From contig JACQFE010000009.1 in assembly GCA_016200265.1 (NCBI GenBank), forward strand, positions 124,001 through 188,000: a DNA stretch of 64,000 bases, in the 5' to 3' direction. The notes below the pieces were generated by a model that saw only the letters and a list, made by a program, of their open reading frames with translations, did not search any database and had not been told where the DNA came from. This DNA comes from Planctomycetota bacterium. GTDB taxonomy: Bacteria; Planctomycetota; Phycisphaerae; UBA1845. Shown here one piece after another: positions 36,209 to 45,236 of the stretch (position 1 is its first letter; each line of letters begins with the position of its first letter). Made by a program: the position numbers and the translations under genes.

Positions 36209-38916
36209 GCAGCGATTGCCTCATTCAAAGTTTGGATGAGCCCTTCGAGCATACCCGAAAACACGCGGTTCGCGACGGTCCAACCGCCATCGCGTGCGAA
36301 GATGGGTACCTCGTCGAAATCCGCGCGGTCGATGGAGAGGTTTTCAATCAGGTGCGCTCTAATGCGAGTCAGCCACCGTCGCTGCTCCTCAGTGAACTGC
36401 TCCGTCCAAGATTCCGCGTCCGAAGGTCGCGGTGCGAGCCGACGTAGTGCGCGGTCCACACGCTCGACGGCGGTGAGCAACGGCTCCTCATCCCGGGTGG
36501 CGTGCTTGACCATCGAAATGATCTCGATTAGCGCCTTGTGATAATGGAGGGCGTGCGCTCGTTGGAGACTTTCGAACGTAAATCGCTCCTGCGAAGCCGC
36601 AAGCTTCTGGCGTAGTTCGGTGAGCGCGCCTGTGTTCCATTCTTTTGGTCGGCCAAGCAGAATCTCTATTGCTGCGATGTGGGCTGGGTTGTCGCGCACA
36701 AACTGGGCGAATGCTTGAAGGTAGTCAGCGGGCTTGTGCTCCCGACCGGTTCCGTCGCGGATGAGCCACTCGGACGAAACTTCATCGGCGGCCTCGTATG
36801 CTATTAAGAAGCGGCGCTCGGGGCGCGGATAGTTAACCAGTAAGTCCTGGAATCCGGGGTCGCGCAAGAACCTCATGGTTTCACTAAACGCTGTTGCAAG
36901 CGCACGGGGAAGACTGGCTGCAAACTTGCCGAGATCGCCATCGGGGATGTACGCAGCGAACAGTTGCCGCGCATCACCGGACATCTCCTTGTTGATGCGA
37001 TGGAATCGCTTGACCAGGCAACGCGTGGCGTAGTCGCGGTCGCGGTTGTGCCATATGTCTTCGACAAGCTCGGGGATTGTCTTGGCAGCACGTTCTGGTG
37101 CTTCGGTGTCGAAGGCTGACGCATCGCGGAAGTACTCGAATAGCGTTCCATCGAAACAATCGAAGACGACGAAATGGGATTTGTCCGTATATTTTTCGCC
37201 CTTACGCGTACCGCGGCCAAGCATTTGCTCGAACAGGATCCGGCTCTTCACGGGTCGCAGAAATACGATGAACTCCAGATCGGGGATATCCACGCCCGTC
37301 GTCAACATATCCACGGACACGACTATCGCCGGATTAGGCCGGTTGCGGAACTCTCGAATCCGTTGCAACGGACGATCGACTGTCGGGCTTCCTGTAATCT
37401 TCTGGACGAAAGCGTCGCCCCGACCGAAAGTCTCCCGGCACAGGGTGACAAGTTGATCGGCGTGCGACACGTGCGGTAGGTCGTTTGCGGCGAAAATCAG
37501 CGTCTTCGGGAAACGACCGTAGCGCTGCTCGTGCTCAATCGCGTACTTCTTGATTTCGTTGACGATCTTTCGGTTGGAATCCGGCACGGTAATGTCGCGC
37601 TCGACTTGCGTCGCATCGAATTGCCGCTCATCCTCCAGGATGTCGAGCCGTTGAGTTCCCTTGGTGGGGTCGATGAGCCCGACGTGCTCCCCCTCGTTGA
37701 GGAAAACGCCGTCAATTCGCACACCCGATCTGATCTTTACCGCGTCAAAATCGACAAGATACCCTTCACGCACGGCTCGTTCATACTCATATCGATATAC
37801 GACGTTTTTGAAATACGCGGTGGTGTGCGCTGCTGGTGTTGCAGTCAGCCCAACTTTGATCGCATCGAATCGCTCCAACGTATTCCGCCATACCGAAAGT
37901 TCGGCGGCCGTATAACCTCGGTGGCACTCGTCGGCGATTACGACATCGAAAGCGTGGATCGGAATGTCGAGACGCTCGTCCACGTCTTCATCGAAGGGTT
38001 CGTCGCCGGCGTGAATTGCCACATCACGACCGAACAAGTTCATAGCCATGCGTTGGATCGTGCAGACATATACGAACGCGTGCTTGGGCTGGGGGTCAAG
38101 GAGGTAATCGCAAGGTAAGACGCTGGGGTCGAACGGTTCATCGTCCCCCAAGTCCTCTCTCCGAAACCGTTGGCTGTAGACCTCGTAGATGCTCGGAAAC
38201 TTCAGGCCGGGCTCTGGTTCGAAGGCGGCAAAGGCGCGAACGGCTTGCGCCGCCAACGCACGTCGGTCCACGAGGAATAGTACACGACGGGCGACGTCCG
38301 TCTTCATGAGGCGAAACACCTGATTCACCATCGTGAACGTCTTGCCGGTGCCGGTCGCCATGGCAAGGAGCATGTGTCGGTTGTGGTTTGCGAGGGCGCT
38401 CTCGGTCGCCGTATTGGCCTCGCGTTGATATGGGCGGAGGCGCGGGTGGTCATTCGGCAAGTTGGCCAGTTTTTGACAAGCAGCCTCGGATTGGCGCGAA
38501 AGCGCCTCCCGAATCGCGTTGGGTGTCGGCAGATCAGACACTTGACGCGAAACGTTCAAAGGGTGTCGGACGTCGTGGAACCAAACGACCTCACCGTTGG
38601 TTGACCAAAGGAAGGGAACGCCTAGGCCGTCGAAATCGAATCGCGTTTGTTCAAGGCCGCGAGCGTACCGCTCGGCCTGGCTGAGGACGTTCTGTGGGCC
38701 CAGCGATACTTTTTTTGCTTCGACGATACCGACAACTTGACCGTCGAGGATGAACGTGTAATCCGCTGGACCGTTTCGAGTTTCGAACTCTGTGATGGCG
38801 TGTTGCGTGTATCCGCCAGTGGCGAAATCTGGGCGGAATGGGCAGATGGTCCAGCCAAGCGCGCGGAGCCGTGTGTCAATTCGGGTGCGACGGGTTTCGC
38901 GTTCCGACTCCGACAC
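36205..38916 (-). CDS. hsdR: Type I restriction endonuclease motor subunit HsdR
   Basis: 903 residues, EcoEI-like. The N-terminal nuclease domain shows ADYTFILDGQVVGIVEAKK (Asp...Glu-x-Lys). The helicase core follows with Walker A MATGTGKT (~188), Walker B DECH (VIADECHRGY, ~328), and later motifs (VVSVDMLTTGVDIP; QMLGRGTR). A C-terminal domain couples to HsdM/HsdS. It translocates DNA and cuts unmethylated invaders. First gene of a minus-strand operon that continues to 26502. Confidence 0.97.
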   Translation of the reverse strand: MSESERETRRTRIDTRLRALGWTICPFRPDFATGGYTQHAITEFETRNGPADYTFILDGQVVGIVEAKKVSLGPQNVLSQAERYARGLEQTRFDFDGLGVPFLWSTNGEVVWFHDVRHPLNVSRQVSDLPTPNAIREALSRQSEAACQKLANLPNDHPRLRPYQREANTATESALANHNRHMLLAMATGTGKTFTMVNQVFRLMKTDVARRVLFLVDRRALAAQAVRAFAAFEPEPGLKFPSIYEVYSQRFRREDLGDDEPFDPSVLPCDYLLDPQPKHAFVYVCTIQRMAMNLFGRDVAIHAGDEPFDEDVDERLDIPIHAFDVVIADECHRGYTAAELSVWRNTLERFDAIKVGLTATPAAHTTAYFKNVVYRYEYERAVREGYLVDFDAVKIRSGVRIDGVFLNEGEHVGLIDPTKGTQRLDILEDERQFDATQVERDITVPDSNRKIVNEIKKYAIEHEQRYGRFPKTLIFAANDLPHVSHADQLVTLCRETFGRGDAFVQKITGSPTVDRPLQRIREFRNRPNPAIVVSVDMLTTGVDIPDLEFIVFLRPVKSRILFEQMLGRGTRKGEKYTDKSHFVVFDCFDGTLFEYFRDASAFDTEAPERAAKTIPELVEDIWHNRDRDYATRCLVKRFHRINKEMSGDARQLFAAYIPDGDLGKFAASLPRALATAFSETMRFLRDPGFQDLLVNYPRPERRFLIAYEAADEVSSEWLIRDGTGREHKPADYLQAFAQFVRDNPAHIAAIEILLGRPKEWNTGALTELRQKLAASQERFTFESLQRAHALHYHKALIEIISMVKHATRDEEPLLTAVERVDRALRRLAPRPSDAESWTEQFTEEQRRWLTRIRAHLIENLSIDRADFDEVPIFARDGGWTVANRVFSGMLEGLIQTLNEAIAA

Positions 38917-39132
38917 GCGTAATGCTCCGCAACAAGACTCCCTATGGTCCGATTCCCGTCTGAACGGCGTCTTTGACGCTCCGGCGGACCTTCAATCCAT
39001 CGTCCGGGCTGTGTTCCCACGATGACGCCTTCGTAACGACGAAAAACGGCCAAGTACGACGATTCAACGCGGGGAATTGTACCTGTTCGCTGAATTGCGT
39101 ACATCCCCTAATCAGCTTGAATCGCCTCGGAT
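38917..39132 (-). promoter_or_regulatory. Upstream region of the restriction/ABC-3C operon
   Basis: The 216 bases between the recombinase stop and hsdR must hold the operon promoter. On the minus strand TACAAT occurs near 39079-39074, but only a poor -35 (TGTACG) precedes it with a 16-base spacer, so I mark the promoter as unproven. No terminator is obvious after the recombinase, and transcription could enter from it. Confidence 0.3.
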
Positions 39133-40119
39133 TCAGTAGTTTGCGAAGAACGAAGCTGATTTTTCGGGGTTGTACCCTCGGCGGTCGTAGAGCTTGGTAG
39201 TGGACGGGTCGCGGTGGCCGGCAGCGCGTTGCACGTCCTCAAGGCTGGCTCCGTTGTCGAGGGCGGTGGTGATGAACGTGGCCCGCATGGAGTGGGCGGA
39301 GTAGCCGCGGTCGAGGCCGATGTGGCGTGCGAACTTTCGGACGACGCGGTCGATGGCGTCGGAGTGCATGTGGCGGCGACCGTCGCGCTGCATGCCATTA
39401 TTGTGTAGCGGGCGAAACATCGGGCCTTCGATGTCGTCGGCGTGTCCAGCGACGGAGAGGTACTCACGGATGCGTTGGGCAGCCTGTGGATGAATCGCGA
39501 GACCGTCCTTGCGGTTGCCCTTCCGCACAATGCGTAGCGCATCAAACCCGCGATTCTGATGGAGATCGCCAACGGCCAGCGCAGCAATCTCGGCCCGGCG
39601 CAATCCGACCTGGAGACCTACCGAGAGAATGGCGCGGTCTCGAAGGCCTTCGATGGTGTCCGCACGTGGCGCGTCGAGTATCGTGCGGGCCTGGGCCTTG
39701 GAAAACGCGAGTGTTGTTCCTTCATCCCGGTTGATGTTTGGCCGTTCCACGTCGGCCACGGGGTTCCGTTCGACCTCGCCATGCCGCACCAAATGTTTGA
39801 AGAGTGACGATAGTGCCGCGAGACGGCGCCGAATCGTCGAGGCCTCAGCGCCTTCGGTCTCCCGCATGTAGCGTTCCCACGCGATGACGGCTCGGTGATC
39901 AACTTGGTGAAGCTGCTCGCGGCAAGTGATGCCGACAGTCCGGAAGAAGTGCCGCACGTCGAGCTTGTAAGCTTTCCGGGTTTGCGGCGACTTCTGCTTG
40001 GCGAGCCAGACTTCTTCCTCGGGAATGGTCGCGAGCGCTTCAAGGGTCGTTCGAACCGGCAACCGGTCGGAGTGTTTAACGAGTAAGACAGTGTCAGAAT
40101 CCGTGTGCTTTTCCGGCAT
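39133..40119 (-). CDS. XerC/D-like tyrosine recombinase
   Basis: 328 residues. N-terminal SAM-like domain (KSPQTRKAYKLDVRHFFRT ... STIRRRLAALSSLFKHL) followed by a catalytic domain with Arg I in VGLRRAEIAAL (~172), HSMR (~275), GHRDPSTTKLYDRR with the nucleophile Tyr (~309). All catalytic residues are present. It is distinct from the integrase at 19.5 kb and lies immediately upstream of the restriction operon on the same strand, suggesting a defence cassette with its own recombinase. Confidence 0.93.
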   Translation of the reverse strand: MPEKHTDSDTVLLVKHSDRLPVRTTLEALATIPEEEVWLAKQKSPQTRKAYKLDVRHFFRTVGITCREQLHQVDHRAVIAWERYMRETEGAEASTIRRRLAALSSLFKHLVRHGEVERNPVADVERPNINRDEGTTLAFSKAQARTILDAPRADTIEGLRDRAILSVGLQVGLRRAEIAALAVGDLHQNRGFDALRIVRKGNRKDGLAIHPQAAQRIREYLSVAGHADDIEGPMFRPLHNNGMQRDGRRHMHSDAIDRVVRKFARHIGLDRGYSAHSMRATFITTALDNGASLEDVQRAAGHRDPSTTKLYDRRGYNPEKSASFFANY

Positions 40120-40156
40120 GTTCCTCTACGTGATAATCCAGTTTATCACTTGGACC

Positions 40157-40179
40157 TTAGTGCCACATTGCGGCACTAA
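40157..40179. repeat. Perfect inverted repeat upstream of the recombinase
   Basis: TTAGTGCC - ACATTGC - GGCACTAA: eight-base arms with a seven-base centre, 38 bases upstream of the recombinase start. The symmetry fits a regulator operator or a recombinase core site with two binding arms and a short crossover region. Confidence 0.55.
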
Positions 40180-40334
40180 ATACAAGGCCTTACACTGCTT
40201 GCCAAAAAAAGGTCTCGCGTCAGATGGAGTGGCCTGCGGACGACGCTCGGCAGGCCTTCAAGGTGTTGGTATTGGGGTGCAGTTGTGAGCGAGGAACCTT
40301 TGTCTCGCCGTAAATGTTCGATACGATGAGAGGT

Positions 40335-40628
40335 ATGGATGCCTACGATTGTTTCGATAAGAGAATGAGCTCACGTGATCGTGCTGATCTTGCCCTGCGA
40401 AAGCTAGGATTGGACCCTGATGAAGGCTTCGGACAGTCTTATTTCACGTCTCTCTACCGAATGCTGCTCGAACACGCCTTCGATGCCAGTCCTGAATGTA
40501 ACTCGTTCACAGAGTTGAGAAATGCTCTTGCGGGAAGTGGCTGGCGTGATTTCAGGAGTGGTGATGATGCCGTCTTGCTCGCCAAAGTGGATGAGGCAGC
40601 GGAGGAAGACGCCAGACAGTCGGGGTAA
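40335..40628 (+). CDS. Small hypothetical protein
   Basis: 97 residues from ATG 40335 (GAGAGG just upstream; an in-frame ATG at 40314 lacks a ribosome-binding site). Reads MDAYDCFDKRMSSRDRADL..., helical, with an acidic end (VDEAAEEDARQSG). Divergent from the recombinase. No family recognised. Confidence 0.45.
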   Translation: MDAYDCFDKRMSSRDRADLALRKLGLDPDEGFGQSYFTSLYRMLLEHAFDASPECNSFTELRNALAGSGWRDFRSGDDAVLLAKVDEAAEEDARQSG

Positions 40629-40997
40629 GCCTCGCCGGATAGGAAAATCGTGAAACGCATCGCCAACCGCGCTCAGACTACGTAGGCGGTTACGGCCCCC
40701 ACATGCTGCAGCGAAGCGCGAGCGCAGAATGCCACACGATTGCACTGTCACGCAAGCTCATTGCGGGAAGGGCACCGCAAATCGTCACGAGTATTATGTG
40801 CCATTAAATGGCACAGGCCGCGGAGAAAAAAGAAGGCCGTCCCAACGCGGGAAGCGTCAGGGCGGCCAGGCACAACCCACTCAACCGATTCCGTCGGGTG
40901 TCGACCAGAGTGGCATAGCCACTTCTGATCGACGATCGATGACGTCACGCAAGGCGCGCGAGGGCCACTTCGAGGAGCCCACGCGCCTTCCTCCTAC
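40629..40997. other. Intergenic region with an inverted repeat
   Basis: No gene is supported. At 40797-40815 a perfect inverted repeat TGTGCCA-TTAAA-TGGCACA (7-base arms) resembles an operator. Its arm shares GTGCC/GGCAC with the repeat at 40157-40179. Short open frames here overlap each other and look like chance. Confidence 0.5.
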
Positions 40998-41384
40998 TTA
41001 CCACTTCCTTAAACCTAAATCCTTGGCACGCCGCTCCAACATTCTCCTGTATATGCGCTTCCAGTATCGGATGACATCGCTGTTGTCAGCACATCCGCAG
41101 CAGAAGTACCAAGCCGTTCGCACTGCCGGTTCGAGTTGATCCCGTGGAACAACTTTGCGGCAGTGCTGGCACGGAGGTACTTCCTCTGGGTGCTCGTCCC
41201 AGAAAATACTGTCCAGCACCCACGAAGTCATGGGCTGTTGAAGACAGTCAGGACAGATCAGGATGTCTTGGTGATGCATAAGTGCGAGTTTCGGATTCTC
41301 CGAGTCACTCGCATGACAGAAGTAGCAGGCCGGGCCCGGCATCCAAGAGCGTACCCATTCTTTTGCCAATTCCAGTATTTTCAT
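40998..41384 (-). CDS. Small protein with two predicted zinc ribbons, behind a boxA-like leader
   Basis: 128 residues from ATG 41384. Four Cys pairs, CYFCH, CPDC, CQHC and CCGC, can form two zinc-ribbon sites; the C-terminus is a basic helix (YWKRIYRRMLERRAKDLGLRKW). Suits nucleic-acid or protein binding. An in-frame TTG at 41516 could extend it but only over non-conserved sequence. A strong promoter (41834-41806) and a boxA-like element lie about 370-450 bases upstream on the same strand, so it is expressed from a long leader. Confidence 0.65.
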   Translation of the reverse strand: MKILELAKEWVRSWMPGPACYFCHASDSENPKLALMHHQDILICPDCLQQPMTSWVLDSIFWDEHPEEVPPCQHCRKVVPRDQLEPAVRTAWYFCCGCADNSDVIRYWKRIYRRMLERRAKDLGLRKW

Positions 41385-41515
41385 CTTCGTTCTCTTGATT
41401 ATGCGTGGTGTTTCTAACCACAAGGCGAGACTCACCTTGACCACGCGAGTTTTGTCTCGGTCACGTCTCTTGCGGGTTGCCCCGCGGAAAACGTCAACGA
41501 GAAAAAAGAGGAACA

Positions 41516-41806
41516 ATGAAAATTTTGGATTTTTTGAAAAAAGAATGGATGTTTAGGGGGGATGTGGGGAGGGATGTTGAGGAGGTTTGTATGCCGCTCG
41601 GGTTAGCGTCAGAGCGACGAGTGACGAGGACCGAAGTTAATGTCCCGGTCCAAAGGGACAAATCCGCGTCGCATTCAGGGTGGCCACTCCGATGTGGCGC
41701 AGGAACGCGACTGCGGAAGTTTCCTCTCAAAAAAGCGATCGCGATGGACTTGTCAAAGAGCGTTGGGCGCGCAACAGGCAACAAACACGACCAGCAACAC
41801 CCGTAA
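41516..41806 (+). CDS. Weak plus-strand open frame opposite leader C
   Basis: 96 residues from ATG 41516 with AAGAGG upstream. Its first residues (MKILDFLKKEWMFRG) resemble the start of the divergent zinc-ribbon protein (MKILELAKEWVRSWMPG), which may mean a partial duplication or chance. The later part is not protein-like and lies across the boxA-like element on the other strand. I doubt that it is expressed. The remaining DNA up to 42177 contains nothing recognisable. Confidence 0.2.
   Translation: MKILDFLKKEWMFRGDVGRDVEEVCMPLGLASERRVTRTEVNVPVQRDKSASHSGWPLRCGAGTRLRKFPLKKAIAMDLSKSVGRATGNKHDQQHP
41641..41761 (-). promoter_or_regulatory. boxA-like antitermination element and hairpin (leader C)
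   Basis: GCTCTTTGACAA on the minus strand at 41761-41750 differs at one base from the E. coli rrn boxA (GCTCTTTAACAA). About 90 bases downstream an inverted repeat TGTCCC/GGGACA (41641-41660) could form a hairpin. The flanking 15-mer CGCTCTTTGACAAGT is identical to leader A at 53658-53672. It lies about 45 bases after the -10 of a strong promoter. Confidence 0.65.
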
Positions 41807-41834
41807 GTTTAGACACCTGTTGATCGCGGTTCAA
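41806..41834 (-). promoter_or_regulatory. Sigma70-type promoter for leader C
   Basis: Minus strand: TTGAAC (41834-41829), exactly 17 bases, TAAACT (41811-41806). Close to the consensus. Transcription would start near 41800 and pass the boxA-like element before the zinc-ribbon gene. Confidence 0.65.
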
Positions 41835-42177
41835 TGGCTTACAGCCACAGGACGCTGAGCCGCTGGCGGGTCGGTGTTAATCAACTTGACACGGCAGAGC
41901 GGTGAATGTTTAGGGAATTCGGTGAGAAGATAGCTGCAGAATAGCCATCGCCGACTGGGGTCTATCGGCTTCGAGGCGATTGGGAAGGCGGGCAGTGGTT
42001 CGTGGTGGAGCCGCACGCCGATCCCTGCCGTGCCAGGGCTGTTTCGGTCCGAAAGATGCGGACACATTTTGACCCTGGTGCCCCGCAGGTTAATTGAAGC
42101 GACACTCAGACAAATGCTTGACGATGGTGGCAGCCTGTCGCACGCGATGAACCCTTAGGAGCCTCAAACAAGGAGGA

Positions 42178-42213
42178 GGGCACTCCCGGATCCGGCTCCG
42201 TCCGGGAGTGCCC
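42178..42213 (-). terminator. Strong terminator-like hairpin after the parB-like gene
   Basis: GGGCACTCCCGGA and TCCGGGAGTGCCC form a perfect 13 bp stem with a 10-base loop, 21 bases after the stop of the parB-like gene. There is no clean T run on the minus side (TCCTCCTTGTTT), so termination may be partly factor-dependent. Confidence 0.7.
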
Positions 42214-42234
42214 TGGCCTCTTTCGGCCATTTGG

Positions 42235-43953
42235 TCAGCAAGCCACCGCGACCGCTTCGGTCTCGAGCTCGGCCGGGCTCGGCTGCTCTTCGGTTTGCGA
42301 ATCGTCGTCGATTGGCTCGGCGGACATGGGCGGCGGATCAGGTTCCGCGGGTTCCGCCCAACTCTTCGGCTGGGGGATGGCTCTTCTGGCCTCCGTAAAC
42401 AGCGCCAAAAAATCAACGCCGAGAATCTGACACATCCTTCTTGCATCCTCAGCTTGGGCCGTGACGGTGTGGCCACCTTGGATGTTCAACCGCTTGATCC
42501 AGACCTGAGCAACGGCGATTAACGCCGTCGCGGCTTCGTGCGTCGGTTCCGCCTGGCGAAGCGAGTCGTATTCCTTCCACGCATCGCCGCCATCCACGTA
42601 ATCGGCGCGCTTGGTGCTACCGAAAGCGGTCAACAAAGCGACAGGATCAAACACGGTCGCTCCGGCCTCGCGGTTGATTCGCCGCTGAGTCCGGGGCGAG
42701 ACGATCTCCAGCGCCTTTTCCGTCGTTAGGTTGCGAAGGAATTCGTGGACGTGTTTGACCACGAAGGCATCGCGCCGCTTCTGCAACCGTGCGCGGCGTT
42801 CTGCAATCGTAAGCGGCACGACCTTACCGTCGGCGCCTCGCGGTCGCGTCGTGCGTCCGTTGCCGTCGGCGGTAACCGGCTCGCCCATTTCGATGAACAC
42901 GAGTTTGCCGGCTTTCGGGCCGTCCACCTGCATGACCGGGACGCCGTTGGGGTTGCCGGCCTTGACGAGTTTGGGAGCGTAGTGCCGTTCGATGCGATCG
43001 CCGAACGCTTCCTGAATGGCCGGACTCAACGTGCCCACGCCGATCTCGACAAGGCGCAGATTGGGATGTGCCGCGCGATGCTTGGTTTCGCATCGCTGGA
43101 TAAGCTCCACGTGTTTGCGATCGAAACAGGTCGGATCGAGACAGCGGTCGTTTCTCACGGCCTTGCCATTCTTGGCCGAGTCGTCCTCGGGGAACAGCAT
43201 GGGCGTCTGCGACGACCGCTTGGGGCAGTTCGTGCATGATCCGGCCTTGGGATCGAGCGTCTCGTCGCTCGGATCCCACGGCATGGCTCCGAGCGACCGA
43301 AGCGTGCCGTCGATCACGCGGCGAAGTTCGTCGACGGTCGGGAATCCACGGCCAAAGACCGGCCAGAAGTCTCCTTCCGCCAGAGCAAGTTGCGTGGCTT
43401 CCGGAAGCCGAGCGATCAACTCGAGGTGAGCCGCGGTCAAGCGACTCGCATCGGCGCTGGGTTTCATGATCTCCGTGCGCCACACCTTCGACAGCTTGGT
43501 CAGCGACGCACGCCGCGCGAGATAACCGACGCTCTTGCCGAGCCGCGAAGCGATGGCTTTGAGGTCATACTCGCGGTCGAACGCGAGTTGAATGGCCTCA
43601 GCCTCCTCCAACGGATGCAGGTCCTTGCGAAGCAAGTTCTCCGCGATGGTCACCGCGAGAGCTTGCTCGTTGTCGAGCTTCCGCACAACGACTGGAACTT
43701 CCTTCAAGCCAGCCAGCCTCGACGCACGCCAACGGCGCTCGCCGGCGCGGATCTCAAAACGCTCGGCTTGGGTTGGATGCTGCCGCACAACAATCGGCTG
43801 TAGCAAACCGTCGCTCTTGATCGACTGCGCCAGCGATTTGACCGAAGCGTCGCTGATCGGTTTGCGCTTGTTGTCGGGTGTGGGCACCAGGTGGTCGATG
43901 GGAACGACCTGCATTTTTGCAGGTGCGCTCCGGTCTCTTTTCTTTGTGGGCAT
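42235..43953 (-). CDS. ParB/RepB/Spo0J-family DNA-binding protein
   Basis: 572 residues with AAAGGAGA before ATG 43953. The N-terminal ParB/sulfiredoxin-like CTP-binding domain shows GERRWRASRLAG (~72) and the ENLLRKDLHPLEEA motif (~105-118); the HTH domain follows (YDLKAIASRLGKSVGYLARRASL). The C-terminal half has a Cys-rich patch (CTNCPKRSS ... CLDPTCF), probably a zinc site, found in long ParB-like proteins of mobile elements. No parA lies beside it. May segregate or organise an excised element, or regulate it. Confidence 0.93.
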   Translation of the reverse strand: MPTKKRDRSAPAKMQVVPIDHLVPTPDNKRKPISDASVKSLAQSIKSDGLLQPIVVRQHPTQAERFEIRAGERRWRASRLAGLKEVPVVVRKLDNEQALAVTIAENLLRKDLHPLEEAEAIQLAFDREYDLKAIASRLGKSVGYLARRASLTKLSKVWRTEIMKPSADASRLTAAHLELIARLPEATQLALAEGDFWPVFGRGFPTVDELRRVIDGTLRSLGAMPWDPSDETLDPKAGSCTNCPKRSSQTPMLFPEDDSAKNGKAVRNDRCLDPTCFDRKHVELIQRCETKHRAAHPNLRLVEIGVGTLSPAIQEAFGDRIERHYAPKLVKAGNPNGVPVMQVDGPKAGKLVFIEMGEPVTADGNGRTTRPRGADGKVVPLTIAERRARLQKRRDAFVVKHVHEFLRNLTTEKALEIVSPRTQRRINREAGATVFDPVALLTAFGSTKRADYVDGGDAWKEYDSLRQAEPTHEAATALIAVAQVWIKRLNIQGGHTVTAQAEDARRMCQILGVDFLALFTEARRAIPQPKSWAEPAEPDPPPMSAEPIDDDSQTEEQPSPAELETEAVAVAC

Positions 43954-43984
43954 CAGATTCTCCTTTGGTAATGGTTCAACAGTT

Positions 43985-44004
43985 GCCCGATCACGCGATC
44001 GGGC
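43985..44004. promoter_or_regulatory. Inverted repeat in the parB-like gene leader
   Basis: GCCCGATC-ACGC-GATCGGGC, a perfect 8 bp palindromic hairpin 31 bases upstream of the start codon. It could be an operator for autoregulation or a parS-like binding site. Confidence 0.5.
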
Positions 44005-44532
44005 TTTGCAAAATCAGAGCGGCGTTAGGGCCGCGACAAGGTTGGGACTTGTGAGCGTGGCGGATGCGCTCTGTGGTGTACGTCAGTTCAGTTGGGCTGG
44101 CCGGCGCGGTGCTCACTGGGGGTCGAAGCCGGTCTGCGCGCCCGCACCTTTAGAAAACCTTTAACGCGTACGACATGGCAGCGTGAAGAGCGTCATCTAC
44201 TTCACGTTGCCAGGTCCGCTCATCTACTCCGATTGGTTTTTATGGGTCGAGAGGTGCCTAACTATGGCACAGAAGTGATTGCAAACGCAATATGCGGGCG
44301 GTCAGAGAGGCAGCGGGTCTAATGACCCCCCGGTCTATTGCGGCGCACCGAAGCCGAACTGGAACAGGGCAAAACCTGGTTGATCGAGGTTGGCGTCACG
44401 GTCTGGCACCGGTCATGTGACAACGCTGCGTTACTGGAAGCGCGCGATGTCCCGCAGGTCGATCCGGCGGTTTCGGTCGTAATCGAGGCACTCGCACCCT
44501 TGGGGCAGTGGTGCGTCGGGGACAGATACAGC
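44005..44532. other. Intergenic region upstream of the parB-like gene
   Basis: No gene can be supported. It presumably holds the promoter of the parB-like gene on the minus strand. Short open frames on both strands overlap and show no protein-like pattern. Confidence 0.4.
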
Positions 44533-45102
44533 TCATGGTGATGGTGCAATCGTTAAGCACTTCTCTTCGTCCAGCAAAAAGTCCGCCGGCAAATCGACGC
44601 TACCAGTCGCGCGGAATCCCCGCAGCGTAATGTCGAATTCAGCCGTCACGCGGTTATTGTTTACGGTGTAGTGGATTGCACCCAGCGGGTCGTCAACCCG
44701 CACATAGCCCGGATCCGCGCCTTCGCACACTGCCTGGAGCTGCGCTCCGCAATAGATGTTCGATTCGACGGTGCCGAGCATGTTCGGCTGCGAGATCACC
44801 ACTAGCCCCGGAAAGTTTTCCAGACCAAAAGATTGATTGTGCGCTACTCCGGGTGGGAAGAGAACAAACACCTCGTACTGGCAACGCGCGGTTACACGGA
44901 ATCCGGGGAATCCCAATCCGTCGAAATCCGAATTTACGTCGAACCGTGACCGTCCAATCCCAAGGTCGATGTCTAGTGAACCTGAATCACGCTCCAGCCG
45001 AACGGAAGCGCTGTCATTAGAGCCAGGCGCGCCCAACAGGCCGCAACCCGACAGATGTGAGAGCGACGAGATTACGAAGATAAGCCGTGGAACTCGTATC
45101 AT
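44533..45102 (-). CDS. Putative lipoprotein
   Basis: 189 residues from ATG 45102. A signal peptide of lipoprotein type (MIRVPRLIFVISSLSHLSGC) ends in the lipobox LSGC; the mature part is beta-rich with no recognised domain (YTVNNNRVTAEFDITLRGF near the end). The upstream open frame would add 46 unlikely residues. The ATG overlaps, as ATGA, the stop of the in-frame PEP-CTERM extension of the preceding gene, which implies that the extension was once part of a coupled transcript. Confidence 0.7.
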   Translation of the reverse strand: MIRVPRLIFVISSLSHLSGCGLLGAPGSNDSASVRLERDSGSLDIDLGIGRSRFDVNSDFDGLGFPGFRVTARCQYEVFVLFPPGVAHNQSFGLENFPGLVVISQPNMLGTVESNIYCGAQLQAVCEGADPGYVRVDDPLGAIHYTVNNNRVTAEFDITLRGFRATGSVDLPADFLLDEEKCLTIAPSP

Positions 45103-45236
45103 AGCATTTTCGAACGCGGGCCGCGCTTGCCGACAATTCCGACACAAACGATGATTAGCAACGTCAGGGCCGCCGATGGCTCGGGAACAACGTGGGTGGT
45201 CACGGGGGCCGCAGACCCGCCTACTGTTTGGCCCGC
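45099..45236 (-). other. In-frame PEP-CTERM tail behind a TGA codon
   Basis: Directly after the TGA (45239-45237) that ends the large dockerin protein the same frame continues for 45 codons: AGQTVGGSAAPVTTHVVPEP, then SAALTLLIIVCVGIVG and a basic end KRGPRSKML, stop TGA 45101-45099. VPEP-S plus hydrophobic helix plus basic cluster is the PEP-CTERM sorting signal of exported proteins. The stop overlaps the lipoprotein ATG by four bases. Thus the ancestral protein very likely ended here. Confidence 0.75.
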
